A stretch of DNA of 64,000 bases from Muraenolepis orangiensis (GCA_027704905.1 JANIIK010000484.1:67001-131000); one strand, 5' to 3'. Shown: positions 10,178 through 19,805, numbered from the stretch's first letter. Translations and numbers: made by a program. Notes: generated from the letters alone by a model not told the origin.

Positions 10178-10478
10178 CTAACCCCTAGACCCAGCATATG
10201 CCAACACATTGTCTGAGCCCTTCCTATGACGGATGTCTAGGTTGTAATCTTGCACGATCAGAGCCCATCGCATGAGACGCTGCATGCGATTGTACATGTG
10301 AGATAGGAATACGACGAGATCGTGATCAGTAAACACGGCAACTGGCAAAGGCTAGACCCAACCTAAACCTCGAACTGCTGCAGAGCTAATAACAAAGCAA
10401 GGGTCTCTTTCTCGACACCCTCATCATCCTCCTGCAACAGGACTGCACCTGCCCCCACTGCTATTGCTCCCCATCCCG
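10178..10478 (-). pseudogene. RNase H remnant of the Gmr1-like pol
   Basis: After the TDP-43 segment the minus strand resumes pol in another frame. Visible are GAGAVLLQEDDEGVE, then a frame change near 10360, then VFTDHDLVVFLSHM and LIVQDYNLDIRHRKGSDN, ending in a stop at 10178. It lies immediately before the polypurine tract. The fusion frame enters this sequence out of frame and ends at 10424. It shows where the host insert joined pol. Confidence 0.8.
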
Positions 10479-12946
10479 CCGCGACTAGCGCCGTATCCTT
10501 GACCAAACCCACCAGCCCCAAACCGCCCTCGCTCCTTCATTTGCCTACTATTGTGTTTAGGCTCGGCGTTGGAGATGTGCACCCTGACACCCATGATGAT
10601 CAGGTCCTCGCCACACAGGGCCTGGGCCACCTGGTCATCGGCAAAGGTGACGAAGGCGAATGCTCGGAAGGGTTTGGGAATAAAGACGTCTGTGACCTCG
10701 CCGTACTGCATGAAGAACTGCCTCAGCTCGTCAGTGGTCATGTCTTCAGTACAGCGGCCCACAAAGATCTTGCGGCAGCGCATGGGCTCATCAGCACCGG
10801 CCTTAGAGTTGGGAAGTTTGCAGTCACACCACCTCCCGTCAATCATGTGTCTCTGAGAAACCACTTTGGCCTGAGTCTCGTACTCTGTGAATCGGACAAA
10901 CCCAAAGCCTTTGGACTTGCCAGTCTTGGCATCCCTCTTGACCTGCACCATGATGACCTCCCCAAAAGTGGCAAAGTAGTCCTTGAGGTCCTGTTCTGAG
11001 GTTTTCCATGGAAGCCCCAGAACAATGAGATCCGACGTCTTCTGGGAGCCCCTCCTGATTTTAACAGCGGAGGCGGCGTCCATTTCATCCATCTTCCCTT
11101 TGCTGTCTTTGGGGTAGTTCACGACGTACACCAGGTTACCCCAGTCGCTCTCGGGTTGAGGAGAATCCAATATCTCCAGAGCTGGAGTCACCTTACCACC
11201 CGCAATATCATTTCCCATTAGAAATACGATACCTTTTATTGGTAATGCGGGACACACCGCGACTGGGAAGAACCCAGTAACTAATTTTGATTGCACATGT
11301 ACGTTGTGTACGGGCCGTGGGATATAACCCATCTCAATGCCACGTAATATTGAACCGTAGCCACAGGCCGACTGATCGGAGAACGGCAACGCTGAGGCAA
11401 CAATCACAGACTGGGACCCTCCAGTGTCTCGCAAAATACGCACGGGTTTCTGATCGGCCGACTCACCAGATAAAGAAATTAACCCGTCAAAAACAAAGGG
11501 CTTGAAGCCCGGATCTATCTCACTGTCATCCGAATCAGGATTACGTAACGTGACTGACTCGGCTGTAATCAAGCCAATGCCTTTCGGCTGGAGCAGATTT
11601 TGCAGCGGTTCTTTGTTTTTCAGCATCAAACAGTTGGCGATGACATGCCCAGGTCTGCGACAGTAAAAACATTCTCTCTCCTCTCTGTTAACATTAGCCG
11701 TTTGCCTGGGACGCGTCAATGGCGAAACTGACGCACCACGGGGCTCGTCAGTAGACACAGAACAAAACACCGCTTTGTGAGTCAGAACATATTCATCTGC
11801 TAACACCGCAGCGGCAGAGAGTGATTTTACTTTTTGTTCGTTAACATACACCACAATGCGATCAGGCAAACACTTTTTGAATTCCTCCATCATAATTAAC
11901 TCCCTTAGAGAATTGTACTCCGTAGCATTACATGTTTTAACCCATTTATCAAACAGTGTTCCCTTTTCCCTAGCGAACTCCACATATGTTTGATTCTGAG
12001 TTTTCTTGTGTAACCTAAACTTCTGTCTGTAGGCTTCAGGCACCAGTTCATATACCCTCATAATGGCAGCTTTAACAGTGTCATAAATCAAACTATCCTC
12101 CAATGACAGAGCAGCAACAGCCTCCTGAGCTTTCCCATGGATTTTGCACTGCAACAAAATAGGCCATGCTTGCAACGGCCACTGTAACGCTGCAGCAATG
12201 CGCTCAAACGCCTCGAAATATGTGTCCACTTCCGCCTCACGAAATATGGGAACTAACGAAATATGTTTACCAATGTCAAATGTGGTTGGATGAGTTGGAG
12301 GTGACACCATACCTGTAGCCTGGGCAGACGAGAGAGGTGCACGCCACTGAGCATCAAGCTCCAGCTGCCGCAGCCTCACCACTTTATCTGCCTCAATCTC
12401 CAACTTCCTGACTTCCAGCTGTAGCTCTAGCTGTGCCCGTCGGTTCTGCTCCTTATCCTTCGCCTCCAGCTGGAGCCGTGCGAGGCGGACCTTAAGTCGG
12501 GCCTCGTCTCTGGATCTAGAACTGACCGGGGACAGAGGGTCATATCGAGGCATCGTGTACGGCGTTTTGGGCCGCCCACCATCCTTACTCTCTCCCACTG
12601 CCTGAGCGGTTTGAGACTCTGTCTCGAGTCTCTGGCTACCCCCACCTTCAGTCAGGGCGCCCTCAGACACAGCTAGCTCTGCTTGAACAGACACCACCAG
12701 GATGCCTTGTTCCACCAACTCATCAACTACAAGAGCCTTAACCTCCTTCTTTACCAATTGTTTAGATATTGTGAGACGGAAGTGTTTAGCAATATCAACG
12801 AGATCCTCTTTGCGACATTCATCTAATTTCTCTAATGACGGATAAGCTAAAAAGTACTCCAAGTCAAAAGATGCCATCATCAGAGAACCTACATAGGCTA
12901 TAATACCTACACTACGTACCTCATTCAAAAAAACAACAACTTCCAA
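10424..12946 (-). CDS. Gag-protease-TDP-43 fusion polyprotein (840 aa)
   Basis: One uninterrupted frame. Residues about 24-300 are an N-terminal charged, partly coiled-coil Gag region, and about 300-390 a capsid segment like the SCAN domain. A CCHC knuckle CFYCRRPGHVIANC spans 426-439. A retroviral-type protease has its active site at 507-509 (RDTGGS) and a later MGNDIAGG. From W602 (WGNLVYVVNYPKD) to about residue 823 the protein is TDP-43. It includes the nuclear-signal region, RRM1 (about 640-711, RNP1 KGFGFVRF), RRM2 (about 726-795, RNP2 KIFVGR, RNP1 RAFAFVTF) and the first part of the glycine-rich tail. The RNA-contacting aromatic residues are kept. The N-terminal oligomer domain and most of the low-complexity tail are absent. 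M24 (12877) is a likely better start. No intron is present, so the insert came from spliced mRNA. Confidence 0.92.
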   Translation of the reverse strand: MEVVVFLNEVRSVGIIAYVGSLMMASFDLEYFLAYPSLEKLDECRKEDLVDIAKHFRLTISKQLVKKEVKALVVDELVEQGILVVSVQAELAVSEGALTEGGGSQRLETESQTAQAVGESKDGGRPKTPYTMPRYDPLSPVSSRSRDEARLKVRLARLQLEAKDKEQNRRAQLELQLEVRKLEIEADKVVRLRQLELDAQWRAPLSSAQATGMVSPPTHPTTFDIGKHISLVPIFREAEVDTYFEAFERIAAALQWPLQAWPILLQCKIHGKAQEAVAALSLEDSLIYDTVKAAIMRVYELVPEAYRQKFRLHKKTQNQTYVEFAREKGTLFDKWVKTCNATEYNSLRELIMMEEFKKCLPDRIVVYVNEQKVKSLSAAAVLADEYVLTHKAVFCSVSTDEPRGASVSPLTRPRQTANVNREERECFYCRRPGHVIANCLMLKNKEPLQNLLQPKGIGLITAESVTLRNPDSDDSEIDPGFKPFVFDGLISLSGESADQKPVRILRDTGGSQSVIVASALPFSDQSACGYGSILRGIEMGYIPRPVHNVHVQSKLVTGFFPVAVCPALPIKGIVFLMGNDIAGGKVTPALEILDSPQPESDWGNLVYVVNYPKDSKGKMDEMDAASAVKIRRGSQKTSDLIVLGLPWKTSEQDLKDYFATFGEVIMVQVKRDAKTGKSKGFGFVRFTEYETQAKVVSQRHMIDGRWCDCKLPNSKAGADEPMRCRKIFVGRCTEDMTTDELRQFFMQYGEVTDVFIPKPFRAFAFVTFADDQVAQALCGEDLIIMGVRVHISNAEPKHNSRQMKERGRFGAGGFGQGYGASRGGMGSNSSGGRCSPVAGG

Positions 12947-12975
12947 ACCCTGAATTTAATTAATTAAATTCAGGA

Positions 12976-12994
12976 CCGGACGAGCCCCCAATTA
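12976..12994 (-). other. Primer binding site (tRNA-Pro-like)
   Basis: Directly inside the 5' LTR the minus strand reads TTGGGGGCTCGTCCGG after a short spacer. This is the sequence complementary to the 3' end of tRNA-Pro, used by many retroviruses. Confidence 0.8.
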
Positions 12995-13642
12995 TGTTAC
13001 GTCCCAGCTCGGGGAGAGTGGGAAAGAACATTTAACCAGTTGTACTTGGTAAATAAGAAGTTGTTTTAATAAATGAACATACAATAACGTTGGCAAAAAC
13101 AGCCACAATCAAAACAAAAGCCACTAAGGCAGCACGTTACAGGAACACCAAAGGAACCGATGGAACTCCTTACATAAGAGTGGTATTATAAGTTGCCCAA
13201 ACCAAACAAACACACAAACGAAACCTCCCTTCTACCAGGGGAAAACGAACAGGGCTAACAAAAGAATATGCGGCTACAAGACACCGCCGGGGAAGCAAGG
13301 CAACCACGGCGCACGGGGCTCCCCAACACAACAGTCGTCAAGATCACACACATCAACACACCTGCTAACAATACGTTCGTTAGTATCTCGGAGGAGTTAT
13401 TGAGACGTCTGACACAGATTCAGACCTCCCCCGACTAACACGACGCACACGGTCTTAACAGCTGTCGCCGGACAGGCGGCGCGGAGATTGGAGAGTCGAG
13501 CCTGACATCCTCCAATCCAGACCTTCGGATCTTCGGTCCCGCCTACCGGGGGAGGTACAGGACGCCGGCATCCAATGACGTCTGGGCAACGGCACCGCTC
13601 ATATACATAACACACACACACACAGAACCCGCAGCCGTAACA
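12995..13642 (-). repeat. 5' LTR of the TDP-43-carrying element
   Basis: 648 bp, same length as the 3' LTR and no difference found on reading through. It is followed at 13643 by the ATACC target duplication and then by the interrupted gypsy LTR. Identity implies very recent insertion. Confidence 0.95.
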
Positions 13643-13781
13643 ATACCCCAGGTGAGGTGATAAGCAATTACCCGGGGAGATTGTGTCCAGGTGTGTGTGT
13701 GTGTGCGCCACCAGCGCACGTGGCTTGGCCACGCCCCCTGCCAACCAACGTGATTGTTTGTTGACCACCGTAGCCGTGACA

Positions 13782-14046
13782 GTACCCCCCCCTCAACGGG
13801 CGCCTCCTGGCGTCCAACCCGGCTTGAAGGGGTGTTCCCGGTGACAGTCGAGGGAAAAGAACAGATCCCGACAGTAGCAGCGCGGGGGCCAACCCCGCTC
13901 CTCTGGGCCGTCTGCGTCCCACTCGATGATCCGGGGGGGTGGAGGAGATTTGGTGGGCGGGCGGGGCCCGGGAAGAGAGCCACCCCTTCTGCCCAGGTTG
14001 GTAGGAGTCCTCTCTGGAGGTCTCCTCTGGAACCTCCTCCAAGCGC
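13782..14046 (-). pseudogene. Gypsy pol C-terminal tail, left arm of composite
   Basis: The minus-strand frame ends with a tail containing RPPTKSPPPPRIIEWDADGP, GWPPRCYCRDLFFS and FKPGWTPGGAR. This is the remnant of a chromodomain-type C-terminus (compare the intact element at 28.1 kb, whose chromodomain is followed by FHQEHP). It is directly followed by the polypurine tract and the left LTR. Confidence 0.7.
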
Positions 14047-15296
14047 CGTCCTCCGGCGGGTGCGGGGCGACGTCCTCCGGCGGGTGCGGGGCGACGTCCT
14101 CCAGCGACGTCCTCCGGCGGGTGCGGAGTGACGTCCTCCGGCGGGTGCGGAGCGACGTCCTCCGGCGGGTGCGGAGCGACGTCCTCCGGCGGGTGCGGAG
14201 CGACGTCCTCCGGCGGGTGCGGGGCGACGTCCTCCAGCGACGTCCTCCGGTGGGTGCGGAGCGACGTCCTCCGGCGGGTGCGGAGCGGCGTCCTCCGGCG
14301 GGAGCGGAGCGACGTCCTCCGGCGGGTGAGGGGCGGCGTCCTCCGGCGGGTGAGGGGCGGCGTCCTCCGGCGGGTGAGGGGCGGCGTCCTCCGGCGGGTG
14401 CGGGGCGACGTCCTCCGGCGGGTGCGGAGCGACGTCCTCCGGCGGGTGCGGGGCGACGTCCTCCAGCGACGTCCTCCGGCGGGTGCGGAGCGACGTCCTC
14501 CGGCGGGTGCGGAGCGACGTCCTCCGGCGGGTGCGGAGCGACGTCCTCCGGCGGGAGCGGAGCGACGTCCTCCGGCGGGTGAGGGGCGGCGTCCTCCGGC
14601 GGGTGCGGGGCGGCGTCCTCCGGCGGGAGCGGAGCGACGTCCTCCGGCGGGTGCGGAGCGGCGTCCTCCGGCGGGAGCGGAGCGACGTCCTCCGGCGGGA
14701 GCGGAGCGACGTCCTCCGGCGGGAGCGGAGCGACGTCCTCCGGCGGGAGCGGAGCGACGTCCTCCGGCGGGTGAGGGGCGGCGTCCTCCGGCGGGTGCGG
14801 GGCGACGTCCTCCGGCGGGTGCGGAGCGACGTCCTCCGGCGGGTGCGGGGCGACGTCCTCCAGCGACGTCCTCCGGCGGGTGCGGAGCGACGTCCTCCGG
14901 CGGGTGCGGAGCGACGTCCTCCGGCGGGTGCGGAGCGACGTCCTCCGGCGGGAGCGGAGCGACGTCCTCCGGCGGGTGAGGGGCGGCGTCCTCCGGCGGG
15001 TGCGGGGCGGCGTCCTCCGGCGGGAGCGGAGCGACGTCCTCCGGCGGGTGCGGAGCGGCGTCCTCCGGCGGGAGCGGAGCGACGTCCTCCGGCGGGAGCG
15101 GAGCGACGTCCTCCGGCGGGAGCGGAGCGACGTCCTCCGGCGGGAGCGGAGCGACGTCCTCCGGCGGAAGCGGAGCGACGTCCTCGGCCGGGTGCGGAGC
15201 GACGTCGTCGGCCGGGTGCGGAGCGGCGTCCACCGGCGGGTGCGGGGCGACATCCTCCGAGCGACGTCCTCCGGCGGGTGCGGAGCGACGTCCTCC
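14047..15296 (-). repeat. 24-bp GC-rich coding repeat, about 50 copies
   Basis: The unit is 24 bp (GACGTCCTCCGGCGGGTGCG and four more bases), all in one orientation, with higher-order blocks separated by short GCGACGTCCTCCAGC junctions. On the minus strand it reads as the eight-residue repeat EDVAPHPP. The same protein repeat, in a more varied form, is in the gag of the related element at 53.7-54.7 kb. Because 24 is a multiple of three, all frames stay open. The many 200-600 residue frames here are shadows of one repeat. Confidence 0.93.
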
Positions 15297-15508
15297 GGAG
15301 GACGTAGAGGAGACCTCCAGAGAGGACTCCTACCAACCTGGGCAGAAGGGGTGGCTCTCTTCCCGGGCCCCGCCCGCCCACCAAATCTCCTCAACCCCAC
15401 AGATCCCCGCCGCTACTGTCGGGATCTGTTCTTTTCCCTCGACTGTCACCGGGAACACCCCTTCAAGCCGGGTTGGACGCCAGGAGGCGCCCGTTGAGGG
15501 GGGGGTAC
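15297..15508 (+). pseudogene. Gypsy pol C-terminal tail, right arm of composite
   Basis: Plus-strand copy of the same tail (WAEGVALFPGPARPP in one frame, YCRDLFFSLDCHREHPFKPG in another), ending in the polypurine tract before the right LTR. Compared with the left arm it lacks a stretch around the IIEWDADGP part. It is an inverted copy, not a direct one. Confidence 0.7.
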
Positions 15509-15859
15509 TGTCACGGCTACGGTGGTTGGCAGGGGGGCGTGGTCTAGCCACGTGCGCTAGCGGCGCACACACGCCCCTGTCAACAAACAATCACGTTGGT
15601 TGGCAGGGGGCGTGGCCAAGCCACGTGCGCTGGTGGCGCACACACACACACACACCTGGACACAATCTCCCCGGGTAATTGCTTATCACCTCACCTGGGG
15701 TATATAGACGTTGTCTTTCCTTTACCCCAGCGTGAGGTCGTTACTCAACTATGCACTCTTGTGACTGTGTGCGTGTTTGGTGCAAATAAAGCCGTTTCGT
15801 ATCACTCCACTTGTCGGCGTCTGCGTTCGGGGTCCAACCCACTTCCCCACTTTGTGACA
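15509..15859 (+). repeat. Right LTR of the inverted-LTR composite
   Basis: 351 bp, TGTCACGG to TTTGTGACA, with AATAAA near 15786. It is the reverse complement of the left LTR with about one substitution over the outer 160 bp, plus an extra 56-bp partial duplication around GGCAGGGGGGCGTGGTCTAG. Confidence 0.9.
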
Positions 15860-15950
15860 ATTAGTTTATAGTGGTACTCCCACTCGACAAACTATTAGTT
15901 TATAGTGGTACTCCCACTCGACAAACTATTAGTTTATAGTGGTACTCCTA
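15860..15950. repeat. 34-bp satellite between two insertions
   Basis: About two and a half units of the GTTTATAGTGGTACTCCCAC satellite, running in the same direction as the copy left of 9288. It starts with the ATTAG target duplication of the composite and ends where the Rex1-like LINE starts. Confidence 0.93.
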
Positions 15951-16121
15951 CACTCCTACACACTCCTACACTCCTACACTCATACACTTCCGGCGCTGCT
16001 ACGAGCGGCAGCCAGCAACAGTTGCTCCCCCTCCCCTCTTACTTTTTAGTTATTTATTCTTATATTATTGTTGTTTTTAGTATAGTTTTTTGTTAAGTAG
16101 CTGTGCAACCCTCAGCCAGCT

Positions 16122-17559
16122 ATGTTTAGGGAAGTTTTTGCCGTGTTTATCATTCTGGGGACACTGTTACTGAACCGCGTCTCCGTCGTGGCTCAACATT
16201 ACGGCGGAGCCATTGTCTACGCGCGGAGTCAGCTGTTGTCGCTACAACAGACCTCGCTGCTACGGGAGAGGCCCGACATCCCCGACCTCCCCAGGGAGCT
16301 GAGGAGGACGTACAGGGGATGCAAGGCTGGACGTAAACAGCAGGAGAGACAGCGGGAGAGGAAGCGGAGATATAAACCATATCTCCCTTCCATCACCATG
16401 GGGAACGTGAGGTCGCTAGCGAATAAGATGGACGAGCTAGCGGGCCTGGTGATGACCCAGCGGGTGTACCGGGAGAGCAGCGTGCTTTGTTTCACGGAGA
16501 CGTGGCTCAACGAGGACACCCCGGACTCCAATGTTACCGTGGACGGCTTTCTAACCGTCCGGGCGGACAGGACGCGCCGTGAGAGTGGCAAGAGGAAAGG
16601 TGGGGGACTTGCTATTCTCGTTAACAACAAGTGGTGTAACCCTGGACATGTTACTGTGAAGGAACGTGTGTGTAGCCCGGACATTGAACTGCTGGCCGTG
16701 AGTCTGCGGCCATACTATCTGCCGCGAGAGTTCTCCCATGTGCTTCTTGTTATTGTTTACATTCCACCGTCGGCAAACGCGGCGCTCGCGTGTGACGTCA
16801 CCCATTCCGTCGTCGCGAGACTTCAGACACAGCACCCTGAAGCATTCATCGCGATATCTGGGGACTTCAACCACGTGACTCTGGCTGCAACACTGCCCAC
16901 CTTCAAGCAGTTTGTGGACTGTCCCACCAGGGAAAACAAGACACTGGACCTGCTGTATGCCAATGTTAAGGAGGCATACAGCGCCACTGCCCTTCCTCCT
17001 CTTGGAAGGTCAGACCACAACCTCATCCACCTCCAGCCCCTGTATAGGCCTCTAGTACAGCGGCTGCCTGTGACCACAAGGACTGTGAGGAGATGGTCAC
17101 AGGAGGCCGATGAGGACTTGCGGGGCTGCTTTGAGTCAACAGACTGGGATTTCCTCTGTGATTTGCATGGAGAGGACCTTGATGATCTCACGGAATGTAT
17201 AACAGGGTACATCAACTTCTGTGTGGATAGTGTTGTTCCCATAGAGACTGTACGCTGTTTCCCCAACAACAAGCCATGGGTCACCCGAGACATCAAGGTC
17301 CTGCTCAATGAGAAGAAGAGGGCCTTCAGAGATGGGGATAGGGAGCAGATGAGGCGGGTTCAGAGGGAGCTGAAGGAGAGGATCCAGCAGGGCAAAGACA
17401 ACTACAGGAGGAAGCTGGAGCACAAACTTCAGCAGAACAACCTGAAGGATGTGTGGAGTGGCATGAGGAGCATCACTGGCTACAAACAACCTGGTAGCCA
17501 GACAATAGGGGGGGGTCCTGATCGGGCCAACGAGTTGAATTTGTTTTTCAATAGATTCA
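16122..17559 (+). pseudogene. LINE endonuclease region
   Basis: The frame from MFREVFAVF gives a signal-like hydrophobic start, a basic stretch and an APE-type endonuclease. Catalytic motifs are intact: GNVRSLANKMDEL, FTETWLNE, ISGDFNHV and GRSDHN. After about 17500 the frame runs into a proline-rich linker, and the RT continues in another frame. The endonuclease would nick target DNA for target-primed reverse transcription. The frameshift makes this copy unable to produce a full protein. Confidence 0.88.
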
Positions 17560-19198
17560 ATGAGTGGGCTCCGGTCTACCCCCCCTCCCCCAGCCCCTCT
17601 ACAACCATTCCCCTCCAGCCCCCCAGCCCTGCTGTCCCCCCTCCCCCACCGTCCCTCTCCAGCATGCATCAACATACCTGTTCTCTCTCCCCCACCACCA
17701 CTACCTCACCCCTCCCCCATCAACACAACAGTGACTCTTCCTGCCCCCACACACGGCACACATACCTTCACAGCTGAGCAGGTGAGGAAAGTGCTGTGCA
17801 GGCTCCATCCAGGCAAGGCTGCAGGTCCTGACGGCGTCAGCCCGAGGGTCCTCAAAACATGTGCTGCCCAGCTGAGTGGAGTCCTGCAGTACATCTTCAA
17901 CCTGAGCATGAGACTGGAGAGGGTCCCTGTGCTGTGGAAGACATCCTGCCTGGTGCCGGTTCCGAAGAAGGCACGTCCCAGCACCTCAAACGACTACAGA
18001 CCGGTGGCGCTGACGTCCCACGTGGCGAAATCCTTTGAGAGGCTGGTCCTGACGCTTCTTCGGCCCCTGGTCAGATCATCGCTGGACCCTCTTCAGTTTG
18101 CCTACCAGCCGAAACTGGGAGTGGAGGACGCCATCATCTTCCTGCTTCATCGTGCCTACGCCCACTTGGACAGACCCGGGAGCACTGTGAGAATCATGTT
18201 TTTCGACTTCTCCAGTGCGTTCAACACCATCCGGCCTGCCCTGCTGGGAAGTAAGCTGACGGCGATGAAGGTGGACTCTTCCCTGGTGTCCTGGATTACT
18301 GACTATTTGACGGGTCGTCCACAGTTTGTCAGACTGCAGGACTGTGTGTCTGATACTGTGGTCAGCAGCACTGGTGCTCCACAGGGAACTGTTCTTTCCC
18401 CATTCCTGTTCACCCTTTACACCTCAGACTTCCAGTACAACTGTGTCCTGCCATCTGCAGAAGTTCTCGGACGACTCTGCAGTTGTTGGTTGTGTCAGCG
18501 AGGGAAACGATGAGGAGTACAGGGGCGTCGTGGACTCCTTCGTTGAGTGGTGTGAGCTGAACCACATGCAGCTCAACACTGACAAGACGAAGGAGATGGT
18601 GGTGGACTTCCGCAGGAGGAAATCCACACCCACACCCATTTCCATCAAGGGTGTGTCCGCTGAAGTTGTCCAGGAATATAAATACCTGGGAGTTCATCTG
18701 GACAATAAACTGGTCTGGGCCAAGAACTCTGAGGCTGTTTACAAGAAGGGCCAGAGCCGTCTCTACTTCCTGCGGAGGCTCCGGTCCTTCAACGTTTGCA
18801 ACAAGATGCTGAATGTGTTCTACCAGTCGGTGGTAGCCAGTGCCATCTTCTCCGGTGTCGTGTGCTGGGGAAGCAGGTTGAGATCAGCAGACGCCAACAA
18901 GATCAGCAGGATCAGCAGGATCGTCAGGAAGGCTGGCGCTGTCCTGGGGGTCCAGCTGGACTCCTTGTTGGTGGTGTCTGAGAGAAGGATGCTGCGCAAG
19001 CTGCGTAGTATCCTTGACAACAACTCTCACCCTCTCCATCAGGTGCTGACCTCATATAGAAGCACCTTTAGCAACAGACTCATTCCACCCAGGTGCACCA
19101 CAGAACGCCATAGGAAGTCCTTTCTTCCTGTGGCCATTAGACTCTTTAACTCATCTACCTCGGGTCGTGAGAGGGACAGTGGAGACTCAGTGACCTGA
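17560..19198 (+). pseudogene. LINE reverse transcriptase, two frames
   Basis: The RT begins in frame 1 (HPGKAAGPDGVSPRVLK, NDYRPVALTSHVAKSFE, FFDFSSAFNTIRP, STGAPQGTVLSPFLF) and continues after a frameshift near 18440 in frame 2. The active-site motif is there, KFSDDSAVVGCV, followed by LNTDKTKEMVVDFR and YKYLGVHLDNKL and a normal C-terminus at 19198. Both RT acidic motifs are present but in different frames. Confidence 0.88.
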
Positions 19199-19611
19199 GG
19201 CCAACGTACTTATTATTATTATTTTTTGGTCAACGCACTGAAATCATCTCATTGTAACTTTGCACTGTAAATTCTACTTCAAATTCTAATTCACTTTTCA
19301 CTTTACACATGTCACTTTTCAGTTGAGTTATTTATTAATATATTATTCTGCCAATTTGCACTATACGTATTGTTGTGTATTGTATATACCTACGTATTAC
19401 TGTAATAATACTGTAAATTTATCTTCATTTATCAATACATTTAGATTTCATTGAACTATATTTTTGTTTATACAATTTTTATTTAGTTAGTTGTTTTGTT
19501 TTTTTAGCTTAGGTATTAGTATTTTTTGTGTGTGCATTTATTCCCCCTGTGTCAACTGTTGCACCTTAATTTCCCTCGGGATTAATAAAGTAATCTGAAT
19601 CTGAATCTGAA

Positions 19612-19805
19612 TCCCACTCGACAAACTATTAGTTTATAGTGGTACTCCCACTCGACGAACTATTAGTTTATAGTGGTACTCCCACTCGACGAACTATTAG
19701 TTTATAGTGGTACTCCCACTCGACGAACTATTAGTTTATAGTGGTACTCCCACATTAACGTTTCTAAGTGGTACTCCCACACTACAGTTTATAGTGGTAC
19801 TCCCA
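19612..19805. repeat. 34-bp satellite, right part
   Basis: Four to five units of the same satellite, decaying into partial units (TAGTGGTACTCCCAC spaced irregularly) after 19745. It is contiguous in phase with the part left of the LINE. Confidence 0.93.

Larger units (their letters stand above)
9449..13642 (-). mobile_element. Gmr1-like LTR retrotransposon carrying TDP-43 RRMs
   Basis: This is a complete non-autonomous element. It has LTRs of 648 bp each (identical by eye), termini TGTTACG and CGTAACA, and a perfect target duplication ATACC (9444-9448 and 13643-13647). A tRNA-Pro-like primer site and a polypurine tract are present, with one 840-codon frame between. Gag has a SCAN/Gmr1-type capsid and a CCHC knuckle, protease is present, and integrase and RT are replaced by host TARDBP sequence. 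A remnant of RNase H sits next to the 3' LTR, as expected for the Gmr1 order in which integrase precedes RT. It would need enzymes from a full-length relative to move. Confidence 0.93.
9288..15859. mobile_element. Gypsy composite with inverted LTRs (two 3' ends, tail to tail)
   Basis: The left LTR (9288-9448 plus 13648-13781) is in minus orientation and is followed by a reversed polypurine tract (GTACCCCCCCCTCAACGGG). The right LTR (15509-15859) is in plus orientation and is preceded by the polypurine tract. Both outer termini are U5 ends and the arms are inverted copies. The arms meet at 15296/15297 inside an 18-bp perfect palindrome. The whole is flanked by ATTAG on both sides, a perfect 5-bp target duplication. 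The arms differ by a 56-bp indel in the LTR and a further indel in the tail. No 5' end, primer site or gag start is present. Confidence 0.8.
15951..19611 (+). mobile_element. Rex1-like LINE (CR1 group), near full length but broken
   Basis: The insertion lies inside the 34-bp satellite. It begins with an irregular CTCCTACA repeat, has a GC-rich leader, an endonuclease-RT reading frame split by frameshifts, and a 3' UTR ending in TTCCCTCGGGATTAATAAAG with repeated CTGAAT tails. The sequence TTCTCCAGTGCGTTCAACAC at the RT core and the 3' end point to the Rex1/Babar family. A clear target duplication is not visible. Confidence 0.85.

Noticed and set aside
10424..11147. TDP-43 sequence as an ordinary processed pseudogene or as the native tardbp gene
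   Set aside because: It is intron-less, in frame with Gag-protease, lacks its own start, 3' UTR and poly(A), and lies wholly between matching LTRs with a target duplication.
13543..15497. Several overlapping open frames of 200-613 residues on both strands, rich in Arg/Pro/Ala
   Set aside because: All arise from one 24-bp repeat whose length is a multiple of three. Only the minus frame reading EDVAPHPP corresponds to the gypsy-derived protein seen at 53.7 kb.
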